A stretch of 64,000 nt of DNA from the NCBI GenBank assembly GCA_029844215.1, contig CM056720.1, positions 33,969,711-34,033,710 of the forward strand, given 5' to 3'. Of this stretch, positions 47,481 through 58,829 are shown in pieces. Below the pieces are notes generated by a model that had not been told where the DNA came from, ran no database searches, and saw nothing but the letters and a program-made list of their open reading frames with translations. The stretch is from Przewalskia tangutica. Its lineage: Eukaryota > Streptophyta > Magnoliopsida > Solanales > Solanaceae. Each line of letters starts with the position of its first letter. Position 1 is the stretch's first letter. The position numbers and the translations under genes were made by a program.

Positions 47481-48659
47481 TTAGGCGTTCAAAGGACCGC
47501 TAAAATCGGAACTTCCACCGCGACCTGGTGGCTCCGGTGTATGAACATCCCGCCTAGCTATGGAAGGTGAAGAACCCGCAATCGATCTAGTAGTCAGGCT
47601 ATCCCACCAGCTACTCGGCCTGACAGCCACAAATGGCCCCGCGCCACAAGTATAGCAATCTTCCAAACCAGTACGACATTCCCCCCTATGGGCTTTACCA
47701 CAACGGCCACACTGAGATACGGGTGGCCTCATCCGGCGAGCACTTCTACTCCCCTGAAAATCTGAAACCTGGGAGCCCCGACCGCTCCGAATATCCCATA
47801 CGCCCCGACGACGGTGGGGACCACTGCATCAAGCGGAGGCGCATAATCGGTTCACTCGAGGCGGTCCGCCTCGAAAGTCACCAAAGGACCTGCTGTTCGC
47901 CTCTTCGCCGATCTCGGCCATTCCGCCGATCTCTCCGCTTCACATCCAAGTGCATAAGCTCGCACGCGGCAATGTCCACGCCCTACCGGCGGCTACACCA
48001 ACAACTCTACGCTAGGTAATCATCGAGCCTCAGAACATATCGGTGCACTCGATCCTCCATACTAGCTACTAACGCGGGATGTATCGAGCCGATGAGTCGA
48101 ACTCACATTGTACTCCCGATCGTGACGCCTGCTTCTTCCGCAACACCAAAAATCTGTTTACCGAGCCCTCTCATCCGTGGAGGCAAGAAATGTGCAAGAA
48201 ATGCCTCCGAGAACTCGTCCCATATAGCCGAAGTGCATTCTCTCCCGACAGCTCCCACGAATCAAACCACCGATCATGGTATCACGCAATGGATGCGAAC
48301 CTAGACCACCGACTCGGTCTCCGATGCCTCGATCACTCACGATCCGTCAGAATCGCCGGATGAACTCCTCGGATCATCCTCGTGCCTCGACCAGAGAACT
48401 CGTGGGCTAACTCGTAAAAATCCCGTAGCCTCAAACTATCTCGATCTAGGGTGAACCATCGGTGCATCGAACCGCCGCTGGCCCACTTATCCTCAAATCG
48501 CCACAACCTCGCCAATAATCGCCAACCCTTGTAACCCATCTCTCTCGCCTTCCGCATCGCGACCGAGGCTCGTGCATCGTGTTCTCGTAGAGATCGCCGC
48601 CGCTTACTCGCAGCTCCTCTCGCCGCTTGCCTTCGGGCGGGTTGCCTTACGCGAGGCAT
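47481..48659 (-). pseudogene. gag of element F, with zinc-knuckle region
   Basis: Starts at 48659 with MPRVRQPARRQAARGAASKR. This frame stays open to about 48333 and ends SMHRWFTLDRDSLRLRDFYE...RGTRM, consistent with a gypsy capsid. After frameshifts, the frame 47732-47481 has CGRCGKAHRGECRTGLEDCYTCG, which resembles the cysteine-rich segment of gypsy gag where CX2CX4HX4C is expected. This is the best preserved gag in the window but is interrupted. Confidence 0.7.
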
Positions 48660-48839
48660 AATCGTAAAAACGAAATACGCCGAGGGTCCAACTTATCACA
48701 CACTCTAAGGCACGATCTCGTAATGAGAAGAATGGAAACCAATTCTAAATGTCTCAGCCTCCGATTATAGATGTGGTGCACAACACATCGATAATCAAGA
48801 CTTACTAGACACGGTTCAGACACTTTCCGAGGACTAATC

Positions 48840-48850
48840 GCTCGATACCA
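48840..48850 (-). other. Primer-binding site, element F
   Basis: GCTCGATACCA on the plus strand, that is TGGTATCGAGC on the minus strand, four bases from the LTR end. Same missing A as in elements A and C. Confidence 0.8.
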
Positions 48851-48854
48851 CTTT

Positions 48855-51800
48855 TGTCACGACCAACCGGCCCGTGATCGTGCCTTACCCCGCACCCTAG
48901 TGATACAACATCGAGAGAAAAACCAATGGAAATAAAAACTTAAACATACAAATAGATATGGATCAAGATAAAAAAATAGGCCAACCAAAACGGTTGCCTT
49001 TCAAAGATGATATATATATCGACCTTTGAACGCCATAATCCTTACAACCCCGCCACAAAGGTTACATGCACTCTAAGATTTTTACATAACTATGACGGAC
49101 AGTGGCCCCGCCATACCCCGAATGTACAAGAACCTACTGCACTGTGGTAACATACCAAAAGATAAGCCTCAAGGAACTGAGCTTCCCAATACGCTGAAAT
49201 GTGATCCTATAAGTCGGATCGACACCGACGTACTTCTACCGCAGATGAACGCAGCTCAAGGAGGTCGATAACAGTACCAAGTATGTGAAATCAAAATATC
49301 AAAATGAAATCATAATAGTCTATATAAAGCAGAGACATGTATGATAACCAAACTACAAGACACAACATATAAACAAATATATCAAGTCGTGACTCACGCT
49401 TCAAATCATCACTGTGCCCGTGGAATTCCTTCCTCACTACCTAGCAATGATATAACAACACCAAGGAGTATACATGAACACCGTGTCCCACTGGTCATAA
49501 AACCGTCACGGCAAGTATAACTACCGATCCGACCGCATCAATAATATCAGATAACCATATCACGGTCGACACGTGGCAAGTGCAATAGCCTCCACCGGCT
49601 CCTCGCGCCACGTAGCCGACGGGGCAAGTAAATCGCCACGCACCAGATCACAACCGTAAGTCACGGCTCCATCCAAACACTGACTCGCGAAGCTGACACG
49701 TGGCAAGTGCACTAGCCTCCACTAGCTCCTCCCTGCGCCACGTAGCTGACGGGGGCAAGTGAATCGGCTAAGCACCAGATCACAACCGTAAGTCACGATA
49801 CTTCACCGCCGGCCGACACGTGGCGTGCAATAACCTCTCCCAGATCCACCTGCGTCACGTAGCTGACGGGGGCAAGTAAACAGGCTACACACCCGATCAC
49901 AACCGTAAGTCACGATACTTCGCCATAAATAACCATAATGGTCACATGTCCACATAATCCATCATCGGTGTAGACATGCCCATGTAACAATGATAATGGA
50001 AGCATACCCGTGGAATCTTCCACCGCTGCAGACGCCCAAGTAAGTTCTCAACAAGTCAACCGCCTCCATCGAGACGCGATAGCATAGAAACACAATTCTT
50101 GCACAACAAAGGCTATCAAAGCAAGCATAGGCAAGTTACACAACAACAAGCATAGCAAGTTACACACAACTCAAGGTACTTTCATTTTATGCTAAAGTTC
50201 GGTTTTAACTAAAGTACTACGACGTTAAATTCCTTTTAAAGAGATCCATTCCTTTTATAAAAGTCACCTGATACCGTAGTATAAAATTAGAGTGACTCAC
50301 ATTTTTAAGTAAAACCGTAACACTTCCTTTTTCTAAAATCAAGTAACAACATTCTTTTCCGAAAGTTCCAGTTTGTCTAATTTCAATTACTCAAGTCTCT
50401 TTATTTTAGAAAAGTTTCATAGTTCAATGTCTTAATCTCTTTAAAACAATTGAGTAACATATGTCATATGTGTGAGCGCTTATTCTTGTTTATAACCATC
50501 TTATTAAAGGCATACATGATCTAGAAAATGTAATATCATTTTGTCTTATCTTAGCTTCTATGCAGATGTAGGTTTCACCGGTTTTTATAATAATTAATTA
50601 ATCAATATATTTTCCTTTATTAACGCCGCAGGGTTTGTTCGATACTTGTTCTCATTCCCAAATCAAGAAACATTATCCCTTTTTATCTTCCTTAAGACGT
50701 TATACCTAACTTCCCATAAAGCTAGTATAACTCTTAAGCTTTCAAAACCAAATATTACTCTTCTTTCAAAATGATTCTTTGAAATACTTCAAGTTCTTTA
50801 TTATCACACATCAAGTCGCTTATAAGTCAAATCGCTTATCTTTAAAACCACAAAGCATTTTCTTACCTACATAAAGTTGTTATAACTAACTTCCCATAAA
50901 GCCGTTATAACACTTTATGTTTTAAACCAATCAAATACATTTAACACATGACGCTCACCGCATTACATAGTTATACACATATCATGCTAGAAAATATAGG
51001 AAGAGGTTCACATACCTCGCGACGATTATCGACTAATAGCAAAACGCCCAAGTACCTCAAACCGCTTGGCCACACCTTAAGCCAAGTAGATCACGCCACA
51101 CGTAGTACTTCAACCTATAAAGGACACAAGGCGCCTATTAACATCTAGATCTCAACGTAGAATATTCTACGTAAAATTCAAGACCTCCCCGCAACCGCGT
51201 AACTCTCCTCCTCTATCGAGGCCTGCTAACAGGCCAACAACTCCCGAGAGAGGGGGGGTTGTACTTCTAATCCGGACGTGTACAATTCTACTTCTCAAAA
51301 ATGCTACACAAGTCATCAGAATACACCCTATGTAATTACAGTTCAGTTCTCTTCTTTAAATTCAGGCTTAAGTCAAAAGACATTGCCGCAAAACTATGTT
51401 CAGATCTATATATAGTATACTTCAACTATATATTCCTACAACATATAATTCCAATAACAATAGGGGGACAAGATTATTTACCTCGATAAGCCCAAAATTA
51501 TCCAAGTTTAAATGTCGATCCTGAGCAAGGTTTAGCTCCTACTCCGCGCTCAACTCGCCTCCAAACAACCCTTAAGTTCTACACAACTTCTTCTTAATAC
51601 TTCAACTCGCCGTGAAGATTTCCTTAGGGTTTCGCTTGGTGGCCAAAGGAAGTATAATAGTATTTACTGCTCTACGTATAGAGGTAACTTTGGAAAATAC
51701 TACAAGGTATTTGGGCTAAAGTATTTGGGTAAAGTAACAATACTTGGAGAGTATTTCTCTAGCACAACTAGGAGAGGGGTAGGCTCGGCCAGAACCACTA

Positions 51801-52335
51801 GGCAAGTGGGGTACTCTCTACCCGTGGCCTCACAAAGGGGAGGGGCATGACGAAACCTCAAGAGGAGGGAGTATTTTTAGACTTGAATTTGCTCAAGTGT
51901 GGATGAAATAACTCATCAACTAAGGGGTATTTATAGGCCAACCAATGGCCAAGATCAAGCCAAGTGGTAGGCAAGTGTAAGGTCAAGATTAAGCCATGTG
52001 GTTGTGGGTCCCACTTGGTCATCAACTACACAAAATATCTCACAAATATCCTACCTAACCTTGACCAAAGAAAAGGCCAAGAAAACGCCCAATATTTTCG
52101 CCCACTGGGTGACAAGTGTCACCTCCCGCTGGTCCAAAATATTTCATCTCTCGGAAAATCCGCAAAAATTATAAATGACATAGCCGTAAATTTTCCTTCG
52201 CAAGTTTAGAAAAACGCTTTTGAAAAACGATTCTTTTCGCTAGTCGTGCACAAATTTCGCCACTTTGCCTACTTAAGGCTTTAACTTTTATACGTACGTC
52301 CTCACGTACATACTCTGAAAATACGGGGTATAACA
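48855..52335 (-). mobile_element. Element F 5' LTR (about 3.48 kb)
   Basis: Minus strand: starts TGTTATACCCCGTATTTTC at 52335 and ends GTCGTGACA at 48855. TATA box at 51928-51935, palindrome at about 52107-52123, array at about 49566-49925. It contains without interruption the sequence where E is inserted in the other LTR. Confidence 0.9.
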
Positions 52336-53331
52336 CTTTGGAACCACAAACCGAGGTCAGGTGCGCGAAGGCACAATTCGCCAAGGTTAATGACCCGGGA
52401 ACAATGAGCCCGGTCGTTAATCAATCTGCGATCTTCCGGAAGCTTATGGGCATGCACGGTAATATTTTGGTATAAAATGCAGCCGACGACAAAGCTAAAT
52501 CAGCCATTGAGGCAATCCTTGCGCAAGGTTATGGTCTGTCTGCTTTTTTGGATGAACACAAGGGAGGCCACCCTTCAGGGCCACAAACACGGGCCGCAAA
52601 GGCGCGTGCTATGACGACGAATGATGGGTTCATGAAAGTAAAGAAGAGAGGGAAGGTAAAAACTAGCACGGGGTCACAAACTATGCTAGTACAGGTCCGC
52701 AAACGAGAGCCCAGTACCGAAATGGAGAAGGTCAAGGGGTGCACACCTATTTGAACTCTCATGTGAAGGACGCGGGTACAACTGGGAGTTGTATCCGTGA
52801 TGATCAGCCCGCGCATACTCAGATTCTTGATCCTCAGACTCATGGTGGCTGGGCCGGGTCCCAACCCGAGGTCGCAAAGGCCTGACTAAGCGTAGGATGT
52901 AACGAGAATGTCGGAGAAATTTCAATCGAGATGGGGATAGCCACGGATACAAACCGTCGGGACAGATTGCCTATTGATATCGAAGGTGTAGACAACCCGC
53001 GGACAGACCGTAGTCCAATGGTTGCGATATTAGTGGCCACCGCGGACACATACCAAGTTGGCGTGGCCTGATAGATATGGAAGCTCAACCTTTGGCCCAT
53101 CGGCTAAGGTTGGGAAAGGTGGGAACTCTGAAGGTACCAAAAAGGAAGAGGGGCACGTGGGCATGAGGACGAGGGCAAAAGTTAAGTCTAACAATGGTGG
53201 GCAAAGCTTGCCCATACCCTTGAGTAGAATGACAACCCTTCCCCTAAAAAGAAGGGACCTTATGGTGGCACCAGCTCTATCAACACTAATGAAGATAGCA
53301 CTAAGGGGACAATTCCCCCTCCGTTATCGAA
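52336..53331 (+). pseudogene. LINE-H ORF1, second segment
   Basis: Resumes after element F with PQTEVRCAKAQFAKVNDP and SAIFRKLMGMHGN. It then runs in shifting frames: GGHPSGPQTRAAKARAMTTN, a second copy of the GVHTYL...VKDAG segment (about 52735-52790), LPIDIEGVDNPRTDRSP (about 52965-53015), and a basic, Gly/Lys-rich end (KVGKGGNSEGTKKEEGHVG) just before ORF2. Several stops. The repeated segment also occurs at 34120-34410. Confidence 0.7.
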
Positions 53332-54270
53332 ATGATCATTGCTTCTTGTAATAAAAGGCGCCTGCATCGCTCCTCCAAGCAAAAAGAGATTTTCTCCGTG
53401 GTGCATGAGAACAACATTGACATTTTTGGTATCCTGGAATCGAAGCTCAACAACACGATGCTTGATCATTTCTACTCTTCAAAATTTCACAACTGGGAGG
53501 TGTTGGATAACTTTGCCCATCATCCGGCGGGGAGGATATTTATTTTATTCAACCTGACCAAAGTCATTCTACAAGTGCTTGACATCAACCCGCAAGCCAT
53601 TCATTGCGGTGTCACTTGTGCTATCTCCTCCAAGAGGCTTCATGTCACCTTCGTGTACGGGCTCCACACAATTTTTGATAGACGGGGCTTATGGGAGAAG
53701 TTGAGGGAGTACGGGACCTCTATGACTGAGTCATGGCTAGTACATGGTGATTTCAACACGGTTATGAAGGAGGATGAGCGTTTCAACATGGCACCTATCT
53801 CCAGCTATGACACGAAGGATATTGTTGATTTTTGCCGGGATTTGAGCCTCACAGATTTGACCTCGACGGGTTGTGAGTTCACGTTCAGCCGTAACAATAC
53901 GTTGAGCAAGCTCGACAGGGCCCTCATTAACGCCCATTGGTTACAAGCTGGTTGGTATTGTAATGCATATTTCCGTCAGTCCGGGCCGATCTCGGACCAT
54001 ACGCCGCGCATTATCACTATTTTGGATCGTCCGAGAATGCATAATAGACCCTTCAAGTTTTTCAACATATGGGCTACCCACAAGAACTTCGGAAGGATTG
54101 TGATGGATGCTTGGGAGCAGAATATTGATGGCAATGCCCAATTAGGGTTATGCCGGAAATTACTTAGCCTTAAAGGACCCTTGAAGCAGCTCAATGAGAA
54201 AGACTTCTCTCATATCTCTTCTCGAGTAAAAAGGGCAAATGAGGAGCTTGATATTTCTCAACAGGAGTAC
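53332..54270 (+). pseudogene. LINE-H ORF2, endonuclease domain
   Basis: A 313-residue open frame that ends at the LTR insertion. It is an APE-type (exonuclease-endonuclease-phosphatase) domain, which nicks target DNA to start target-primed reverse transcription. Visible motifs: N7 in SCNKRR (usually WNIRG), E36 in LESKLN, YG at 109-110, HGDFN at 138-142, KLDR at 193-196 and SDHTP at 221-225. All expected catalytic classes are present, though the first motif is degenerate. The RT part continues at 56862. Confidence 0.9.
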
Positions 54271-54555
54271 TGATGAATCATGTGACATAATCCGGCCCGC
54301 CTGTGGGGCTCGGTGTACTATGGAATCATGTAGCATAATCCGCCGCGCTGGCTAGGTGTACTATGGAATCATGTAGCATAATCCGCCCGCCGTGGGCCTT
54401 GTAAGATGACGAACCCACCTATGTGTAGGCTCGGTAATATGGCGTAATCCGGCCTATGTGTAGGCTCGGTGTATCTCATAACATAATCCGGCCTATTTGT
54501 AGGCTCGGTGTATCTCATAACATAATCCGTCCTATTTGTAGGCTCGGTGTGATTT
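54271..54555 (-). repeat. Tandem array in LTR I (about 43 bp units)
   Basis: About seven units with CATAATCCG and GGCTCGGTGTA-type motifs (AATCATGTAGCATAATCCGC...; TCATAACATAATCCGGCCTA...). The array occupies the mid-LTR slot where the other families carry different repeats. Confidence 0.8.
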
Positions 54556-56861
54556 TCCTTACATAACATTTTAAACCATATTTACTTCTTCTTAAGTCGT
54601 TATAACAACTTCCCATAAAGCTATTATAACAACCTTTCATTTTAGAGAACTTAAGGAACTTTATTCTTGCAACATTAGGGAAACTAAACCCAAAAATACT
54701 ACGTACATACATACTTAAAAAGAATCATAAAACTCATTTCTTTTTAAAGCTCAAGTCAAATACTCTTTTGGAAACCATCTTCTTAACTTTTGAAATAAAT
54801 TAAGAAGCCATACTTTTTAAAGTTTAGTCATTTCCACTCATAAAATCAAGGCTTATAGTATTAACACCTCGTAGCATACACTCTTTAAAATCACGTCCCT
54901 TATACTTATAAAATCATGTCATCTATACTTTAGAAATCAAGTCCCATAACTTTAAAAAAAAAATTCCATACACTTCCAAAACCAAGTAGCTTATTCTCTT
55001 TAAAATCATATAACTTCCACTTTTAAAATCAATCTCCTTTTCACACATAAATTCAAGTCATTTTCAAACATAAAATCCACTTACTTACTTTAAATAAATC
55101 AAGACACATAGCTTTAAATCAAATCTCATAACTTCCTAACGCTTCTTACCAACATCCCCCATAAGACTTGGCAAGGACTTAGGATAACTTAGGCATACCT
55201 TTAACTTAGAATCAACAACGTGGATACATCTTAACTTCTAAGAGTAGAATGCATCATGAAATAATATCACATGGCTATTTCATACGTAGGATCATGCCAA
55301 AAGAAGGAAGAGGTTCACATACCTTGTGACGATTATCGACAAGTAGAAAAATGCTCCAAAGTACTATAACCTTGCTAGCTTTTCCACCCTTCAAGTAGAA
55401 TACGCTACTCGTAGTACTTCAACCTATAATGGCCATAATACGTCTATTAACCTCTAGCTTCAAACGTAGAATATTCTAAGTGTAAAGTCACCAAATTCTA
55501 CGGAAAATCGGATAGCACTTCCTTTGTTTCTACGTACTTTTCACCTTTTTCAAGGCCCTAATTTAACAACCAAACACGCCATATTTAAGGCCCAAAAATT
55601 CAGCTATCCAAAGGGGATTACACGCCTTAACAGGACGTGTAAAATTCTGCCCCACATTAATACAAAACAATCCAATAATTCCATGCCATTCTCGGCTACA
55701 ACAACATTAATTCTCTTTCAATTCCTTTTCAATCCAAGTTGTTATTCTAACATGTTACATAGTCGCAATCAATTATAACAATTATAATCCCTTCTTATAC
55801 AACATGCGACAACTAAAACTAATAGCCAAATTGAATTACAATTTCAAAGACTAAACTTGCTAGTTTCGGATTAGTGGTTCCAATATCCATAACACTTATA
55901 AATCTTCACAATATATATCACATGATCATTTCTAACTTATCATAACATGGAATCTTCAATTACTATAGTAAAACGAAGATTATTACCTCTTTGAGCCCAA
56001 AATAATCCAAAACCTAAAGTTGATCCTTAGCAACTTCAACTCCTTTTCTTGACGTACCAATCCGCTATTTGCAACCCTTAGAAGCTTGTGAGAAACTCCT
56101 CTTCTATTTCCAACTTCAAAGTTGAAGAACACCTTAGGTTTTTGCCTTGCGACTAACGTAAAAACATCGTTATTCCGAGATCTTTCTATTTAGATACCCC
56201 TACAATACCCTTAGGAACCTTGGTTTAAAGTATTGGGATTATTGAACAACAAACGAAATTTTTTTCTTCTTTCCCTAGAGCTTAGCCGAGAGCAACAAAA
56301 GAGACACACAAGTTTCTTGAAAATTTTCTAAGTGTGGAAAGCTTGTCTTGCTAGTAGTATGCTTATATAATAATATGGAGGGTCAAGATCAATACAAATG
56401 TGTGGCTTGGATGCATTTCACTTAGGGATCTAGTCAAGTGGCTCACTTGACTTAGTCAAATATGTCAAGCTCTAGTTGCAAGACTTGCTCATCTTAGCTT
56501 TGGGTCAAATGACCGTCATACCCTTGGTCCATTTCGAACAAGACCATGTGGGGGTGACACGTGTTGCCCTCCCATTCGTCCATAAAATTTCGTAACCCTC
56601 GTGGGCCCCACAAAACGTAAAATTTCTCGGGTGGGCCCTACGTGACCAAATTCGTAAAAATAAATTTCCATAATGATAATAAGTTCCATATTCTTCAAAT
56701 AATGCATTTTGAGAATCCAATTCTCATCAACGAATATTTTTCCTTTCCGACGTTCGGAAGATTTTTCCTTCGGAAAACAATTCTTTCTTTCGTACCAATT
56801 TTAGAGTCCTGATTCCTTCGTACATTCTCTTAAACATGTCCTTGAATTACGGGGTGTAACA
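54271..56861 (-). mobile_element. Solo or truncated LTR I, reverse, in LINE-H ORF2
   Basis: On the minus strand it starts TGTTACACCCCGTAATTC at 56861. It has a near-perfect palindrome GGGTGACACGTGTTGCCC (plus-strand coordinates 56552-56569) and a TATATAAG box (56362-56369), resembling element B LTRs. The far end lacks GTCGTGACA and breaks off in a repeat array at 54271, so the LTR end is deleted. No internal region. The LINE frame resumes at 56862. Confidence 0.8.
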
Positions 56862-58485
56862 GGGTTACCGAGCTCAGGCACAAGTCCATGGTACTTATTG
56901 ACGCGGAAATGAGTTTCCTTAGACAACTTGCCAAATGTGAGCATCTCAAGCACAGTGATAGGCGCACTAAGTTCTTTCATGGTATGATCAAGAGCAACTC
57001 CAAAAGGAATTTCATTGCGGCCACTACCAAGAGTGATGGTTCTCTCACGAACTCCGGTGACCAAGTTGCGGCAGAATTCATCAATTACTATAGCGGTTGC
57101 TTGGAACTATGACGCCATGAACCTATTGATATTGGTGTCATCTCCAGGGGAAATTGTCTTTCGGCGGAACAAGGGGATGATCTCATTAGAAATGTCACGG
57201 ACGCAGAGATTAAAGGGGCATTATTCAGTATTAGGGAAGACAAAACTCCTGGTCCGGATGGCTACTCTTCGTGTTTCTTCAAGAAGACATGGAATATTAT
57301 CGGCGGGGATTCTGTGTTGCCGTTAAAGAGTTCTTCAATTCGGGAAAGCTTCTCAAACACATCAATCACACTACCATCACCCTTATTCCAAAATCTACCC
57401 ACTGCTCAACGGTGGGCGACTACAGACCTATTCGTGTTGCAATATCTTGTACAAGGTCATCACCAAGATTATTGCTTCACGGTTGGTGCCAGTTTTGGAC
57501 TTTCTCATTGATCCAAATTTCAGCGCTTTGTCCAGGCGTAAGTATGTCTGACAACATACACCTAGCTCAAGAGCTTTTGAGGGGTTACAACCACAAGAGG
57601 GTCTCTAGTAGATGCATGCTCAAAGTTGATCTCCGAAAGGCCTTCGACTCGGTGAATTGGGAATTCCTCACGGCTATTTTGATTGGTTTGAATTTTTTCG
57701 GAAAGGCTGGTGGCTTAGATTATGGAGTGCGTCTCCACGACTTCATATTCGATTTCTATCAACGGGAGCTTACACGGCCATTTTAAGGGCCGAAAGGCGC
57801 TCAGACAGGGGGACCCTCTCTCCCCTACCTTGTTTGTTATTTTCCTGGAATATCTCTCGAGGATGATCAACAAGAACACTCGGACGCCGGTTTTCCACTA
57901 CCACCCCAAGTGCAAAATCTTAAGGAACCCATCTTGCATTGGCCGATGATTTGCTTCTTATGTCGATAGGGGACACTACTTTCGTCTGGATTCTCATGGA
58001 ATGCCTTCGAGACTTTCAAAAATTCTCGGGTCTTAGTTCTAATGCCCTCAAGTCAAGCTTGTACATGACTGGTATTACGAACACTACTGATGATATTAAG
58101 TGACATTAGTTTCGACACCTAAGACTATGCCTTCCGATATATCGGTATTCCCTAGTCGCGGAGAGGACGAGGTCGGTACACTATGACCATTTTGTGAACA
58201 AAATTGTCGGGTACACTAACTCGTGGATGAGCGCTACTTTATCTTATGCGGGCAGGCTTGAGCTCATCAAGTCTGTCCTCCAAGGTATGGAATGTTTCTG
58301 GTTATCTATGTTTTCGGTGCCTGTTGCGGTTTATAAGAAAGTTAACGGGCATTGTAGGACCTTCTTATGGCGTTCCAACCACCCTCTTGTAGCCTGGAAG
58401 GAGTGTACCAGGCCAAAAGTCGAGGGTGGCCTCGAAATCATGGATCTCAAGGTCTGGAACCTTGCTTTGCTTGCTAAATTGAAAC
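56862..58485 (+). pseudogene. LINE-H ORF2, reverse transcriptase domain (frameshifted)
   Basis: Continues ORF2: MSFLRQLAKCEHLKHSDRRT and KFFHGMIKSNSKRNFIAA (about 56910-57020), TITLIPKS...VGDYRPI (57376-57435), LKVDLRKAFDSVNW with the first catalytic Asp (57619-57660), ALRQGDPLSP (about 57797-57826), LADDLLLM in place of FADD (57939-57962), then KIVGYTNSWMSATLSYAGRL (58200 on) and a tail ending KLKQ at 58490. At least four frame changes separate the motifs. The 3' end is lost at the junction with the copia fragment. Confidence 0.9.
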
Positions 58486-58556
58486 AATAGGATTGGTTAG
58501 TCAGAAAAGGAAAAGAAAAGTGAAAGACCAAACCTAGAAACAATAGGATTGGTTAG
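58480..58556. repeat. Direct repeat AAACAATAGGATTGGTTAGT
   Basis: A 20-bp repeat at 58480-58499 and 58537-58556, spanning the junction between the LINE-H end and the copia fragment, with A/G-rich sequence between the copies. Confidence 0.7.
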
Positions 58557-58829
58557 TATGAAAAAAAGGAAAAAAACTTAGAAATTCAAACCCAAAGGGA
58601 TAAGGAAAAGATATTTTACCTTAACCTTCAAGATCTGATTCCCCCTTATCTTGTTTCCTTTCTTGACTAGGAAACTATTATGGTTTCTTGGGAAATAGGA
58701 AGAAAGATTCTTCTATTGTATTATATATTTTGTTGGACTAATTTTCATTTTTTGTATTATTATTTTTTCCCCACAAATCCCCAAGATAATCAAGAAAGAA
58801 ATCTTAACTGAACTCGCTCTGATACCACT
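58486..58829 (-). mobile_element. Copia-type element: PBS and leader stub
   Basis: On the minus strand, the LTR end at 58830 is followed after two bases (AG) by TGGTATCAGAGC (58827-58816) and then about 330 bp of leader before the sequence breaks into LINE-H. No gag or pol remains. The two-base spacer and short LTR suit copia elements; the assignment is inference. Confidence 0.6.

Larger units (their letters stand above)
34873..52335 (-). mobile_element. Element F: full-length minus-strand gypsy element, split by element E
   Basis: On the minus strand: 5' LTR (52335-48855), PBS (48850-48840), internal region (48854-46664), polypurine tract, 3' LTR (46663-46107 plus 37877-34873). The 3' LTR is interrupted by element E. 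The internal region is about 2.2 kb and holds gag but no recognised pol. It lies in LINE-H ORF1. Flanks TCAGG (left) and CTTTG (right) do not give a clean target duplication. Confidence 0.85.
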
